Shown in pieces: positions 62,387-64,000 of a stretch of 64,000 nt of DNA. Each line of letters begins with the position of its first letter. The stretch's first letter is position 1. The translations under genes were made by a program, and so were the position numbers. The stretch is from assembly GCF_002362315.1 (NCBI RefSeq), contig NZ_MTZV01000006.1:2790001-2854000 (forward strand). Reading direction: 5' to 3'. Origin of the DNA: Paraburkholderia acidicola (lineage in GTDB: Bacteria; Pseudomonadota; Gammaproteobacteria; Burkholderiales; Burkholderiaceae). The notes beneath the pieces were generated by a model that did not search any database, was not told the DNA's origin, and saw only the letters and a program-made list of their open reading frames with translations.

Positions 62387-62995
62387 ATGAACGCAGGAAA
62401 TCTTCTTACGCGCCGCCAATGCGCGCGCATTGCCGCTCCAGATCGTGCGAGTCTCCCGGACCGTTCGTCCGGTCGTATCGGTGCGCGCGTGCTGCACCTC
62501 GGCCTTGCGATGACGCTCGGCGCGACGATTGCCGCGCACATCGAAGCCGCGCATGCGCAGACCCCGTCGATGCTCGACGACAAGGTGACGCAGCAATCGG
62601 TGGAAGAGACGATCTGCCGCCCCGGTTATGCGGACACCGTCTCGCCACCGCTCGACGAACTGATGGCGCACAAAGACCGTCTGCTTGCAGCGCGCGGCAT
62701 CGATGCCGACGACGGCACCCGCTACGCACTCGACCGGCGTGTGCCGGTGGTACTCGGCGGCTCGCCCGATGCGCCCGCGAATCTCGGGCTGCTTCCGTGG
62801 GCCGGCCACCAGGGCGAGCGTCGCAAGGAACTGCTCACAGCGAAACTCAAACGTTGCGTCTGTGCGGGCAAGATCAGCCTGAGCGATGCGCAGGGCGCGA
62901 TTGCCGGTAACTGGTCGGCCTGGTATCAGGGCTTTGCCGACACGTCCTGCGAGATCAGCCGCGAAGATGTCGCGACCAGTGACAGCGTGCCCTGA
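62387..62995 (+). CDS. Exported protein with degenerate HNH-like domain
   Basis: A 202-residue protein with a long basic N-terminus and a signal-like segment (LHLGLAMTLGATIAAHIEAAHAQ). The remainder follows the layout of secreted HNH-type proteins: ETICRPGYADTVSPP, then YALDRRVPVVLGGSPDAPANL, then LKRCVCAGKISLSDAQGAIAGNW. In the intact family the centre reads roughly E-D-H-L-I-P-L-E-L-G-G; here the DH is DR, so nuclease activity is doubtful. Comparison is from memory of the family. The start could also be a GTG at 62375. Confidence 0.6.
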   Translation: MNAGNLLTRRQCARIAAPDRASLPDRSSGRIGARVLHLGLAMTLGATIAAHIEAAHAQTPSMLDDKVTQQSVEETICRPGYADTVSPPLDELMAHKDRLLAARGIDADDGTRYALDRRVPVVLGGSPDAPANLGLLPWAGHQGERRKELLTAKLKRCVCAGKISLSDAQGAIAGNWSAWYQGFADTSCEISREDVATSDSVP

Positions 62996-63096
62996 CGCGC
63001 ACAACACACTTTTCCTCGTCCCAGACACATTGCCTCATCGCTTTCGGGTACGAATCTGGCTATGCTTGAACTAACGCGGATATCGGGAGAACGAAC

Positions 63097-63261
63097 ATGA
63101 CGATGGTGACCATTTCTGCAGGACTGGTGTCGCTGGCCTTGCTCGGCGCAGTTGCGGCGGCGCTGGCTCGTCAACTGGCGCGCGATGCTGCCGCACGCGC
63201 GCGTCTTCAACCGGTGCGCGTACGCGTAACAGATCACAGCGCCCGCCGGTCGAGACATTGA
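63097..63261 (+). CDS. 54-residue single-pass membrane peptide
   Basis: It encodes about one hydrophobic helix (SAGLVSLALLGAVAAALAR) followed by an Arg-rich, positive tail. GGGAGA stands 7 bp before the ATG. Its TGA overlaps the next ATG in TGATG, so translation is coupled to the RRM-like gene. No family is recognised. The good ribosome site and the overlap support it as a real small gene. Confidence 0.6.
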   Translation: MTMVTISAGLVSLALLGAVAAALARQLARDAAARARLQPVRVRVTDHSARRSRH

Positions 63262-63539
63262 TGAACGTGCGTGTCTGGAACATCCCGCAATCGTGCTCCG
63301 AGCAGGACGTACGCGCGTTCCTGCAGCATGAACTCGGCCACTACGCGAAGAGCGTGACCGTGTACGAGGCCGGGACGGCTAACGCTTATGCGATTGCCGA
63401 GCTGAACGCGGAATTGCCGTATATCGGGGATGTGATCGCGCAGCAGTTGCACGGCAAGCTGCTCGACGGCGTGGTGCTGCAGGCGAGCGCGGCCCCGTTC
63501 GGCGACGAACCCGATCCGAGGCACAAGCAAGACAGTTGA
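63261..63539 (+). CDS. RRM-like RNA-binding protein
   Basis: 92 residues with an RRM-like beta-alpha-beta-beta-alpha-beta pattern: VRVWNIP (RNP2-like strand), SEQDVRAFLQHELG helix, NAYAIAELNAE (RNP1-like strand) and QQLHGKLLDGVVLQASAAP at the end. Aromatic residues at the RNP positions are partly retained. It is translated in overlap with a small membrane peptide. The fold call is moderate, and the RNA target is unknown. Confidence 0.65.
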   Translation: MNVRVWNIPQSCSEQDVRAFLQHELGHYAKSVTVYEAGTANAYAIAELNAELPYIGDVIAQQLHGKLLDGVVLQASAAPFGDEPDPRHKQDS

Positions 63540-63547
63540 CGCACGCG

Positions 63548-63567
63548 GCCGCCCAACAACGGGCGGC
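63548..63567. terminator. Bidirectional terminator
   Basis: GCCGCCC (63548-63554) and GGGCGGC (63561-63567) are perfect 7-bp arms with a 6-base loop AACAAC, between the RRM-like stop and the convergent nadE stop. CGCG on both sides can extend the stem. Confidence 0.65.
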
Positions 63568-63573
63568 TCGCGA

Positions 63574-64000
63574 TCAAACTTCCGCAGTCGGCCAGTCGAA
63601 CGGCGTGTAGGGCAGCGCCCGCTTGTGACGCGTCGCATTGTAGAAACGCAGCACCGTGTCATACACGGCATCGCTGACCGCCTTACCTTCCAGGAAATCG
63701 TCGATATCGTCGTAGCGAATGCCATATGCGTCCTCGTCGGGGCGCAGCGGGCGCAGCATTTCGAGGTCGGCGGTGGGTACCTTGTGCACCAGCGCATCCG
63801 ATGCACCGAGTTCCCGTGCCACCTCGCGCACGCGGCGCTTGTTCAGCCCCGCGAGCGGCAGCACGTCGGCGCCGCCATCGCCAAATTTTGTGAAGAAGCC
63901 CATCACCGACTCGGCCGCATGATCGGTGCCGATGACCACACCCACGCGCGAACTGGCGACCGCATACTGCGCGATCATCCGCTGGCGAGCCTTGATGTTG
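63574..64000 (-). CDS. nadE: Ammonia-dependent NAD+ synthetase, 5'-truncated by the window
   Basis: The C-terminal 141 residues are present. NADE catalyses the last step of NAD+ synthesis. Family motifs are clear: NIKARQRMIAQYAVA, VVIGTDHAAESVMGFFTKFGDGGADVLPLAGLNKRRVREVARELG in outline, and the C-terminal KRALPYTPFDWP. It is the short E. coli-type enzyme without a glutaminase domain. The start lies to the right of the window. Confidence 0.93.
   Translation of the reverse strand, partial: NIKARQRMIAQYAVASSRVGVVIGTDHAAESVMGFFTKFGDGGADVLPLAGLNKRRVREVARELGASDALVHKVPTADLEMLRPLRPDEDAYGIRYDDIDDFLEGKAVSDAVYDTVLRFYNATRHKRALPYTPFDWPTAEV

Noticed and set aside
1..64000. CRISPR arrays, tRNA or rRNA genes, insertion sequences
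   Set aside because: No regularly spaced repeats, no cloverleaf or rRNA-like stretch, and no transposase motifs were seen on reading; short RNAs could still be missed without a covariance search.

Overview
The window looks like chromosomal DNA of a GC-rich betaproteobacterium of the Burkholderiaceae, most likely Paraburkholderia or a close relative. This rests on gene content: a DUF4148 protein, many LysR regulators, a Gram-negative porin, a NodT-type RND efflux operon, S53 and S10 peptidases, and IlvD and NadE of proteobacterial type. It also rests on uniform GC-rich coding with strong AGGAG-type ribosome sites. No rRNA, tRNA, CRISPR array, transposase or integrase was recognised, so most of it reads as accessory metabolism on a stable chromosome.

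Layout. 1-8 kb: an unknown secreted-type protein cut by the left edge, an acyltransferase-3/SGNH-hydrolase pair, a CI-like repressor divergent from an aldo/keto reductase with two near-identical operator-like palindromes, and a large CBM6/beta-helix lipoprotein that starts at TTG. 8-16 kb: small redox and regulatory genes (GNAT, SDR, NmrA-like, DUF4148, two LysR, two SRPBCC/AKR genes, an S41 protease). 16-21 kb: a LysR regulator divergent from a small catabolic operon (NTF2-like, SDR, SMP-30 lactonase), then a class-V aminotransferase. 21-27 kb: a VOC/ArsR/SRPBCC operon, and a ROK repressor divergent from an APC permease plus ROK kinase. 27-30 kb: LysE, DedA, GNAT, Old Yellow Enzyme and ArsR.

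30.4-33.0 kb holds the most notable system: a complete bufferin-type RiPP operon. It encodes an exported four-cysteine DUF2282 precursor, a DUF692 multinuclear non-haem iron oxidase (MNIO), a DUF2063 partner and a DoxX membrane protein. It lies divergently beside an ArsR/Old-Yellow-Enzyme pair, with an inverted repeat between them.

33-38 kb: a MmyB-like regulator/SDR pair, a GH18 chitinase-like protein with a CBM5/12, and a Tat-exported GH71/99-like protein with a fascin-like C-terminus, followed by a 566-bp non-coding stretch rich in palindromes. 38-47 kb: an alpha/beta hydrolase and a tripartite RND pump flanked by two TetR regulators. 47-53 kb: GntP permease, porin, PLP-dependent lyase, IclR and RidA, which look like one sugar-acid or amino-acid catabolic locus. 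53-64 kb: housekeeping IlvD, Lrp/LysE, small conserved proteins (DUF1289, YnfA, DUF1993), a tandem S53 + S10 acid-peptidase pair, a degenerate HNH-like exported protein, a 54-residue membrane peptide translationally coupled to an RRM-like protein, and NadE cut by the right edge. Several convergent gene pairs are separated by strong bidirectional hairpins.
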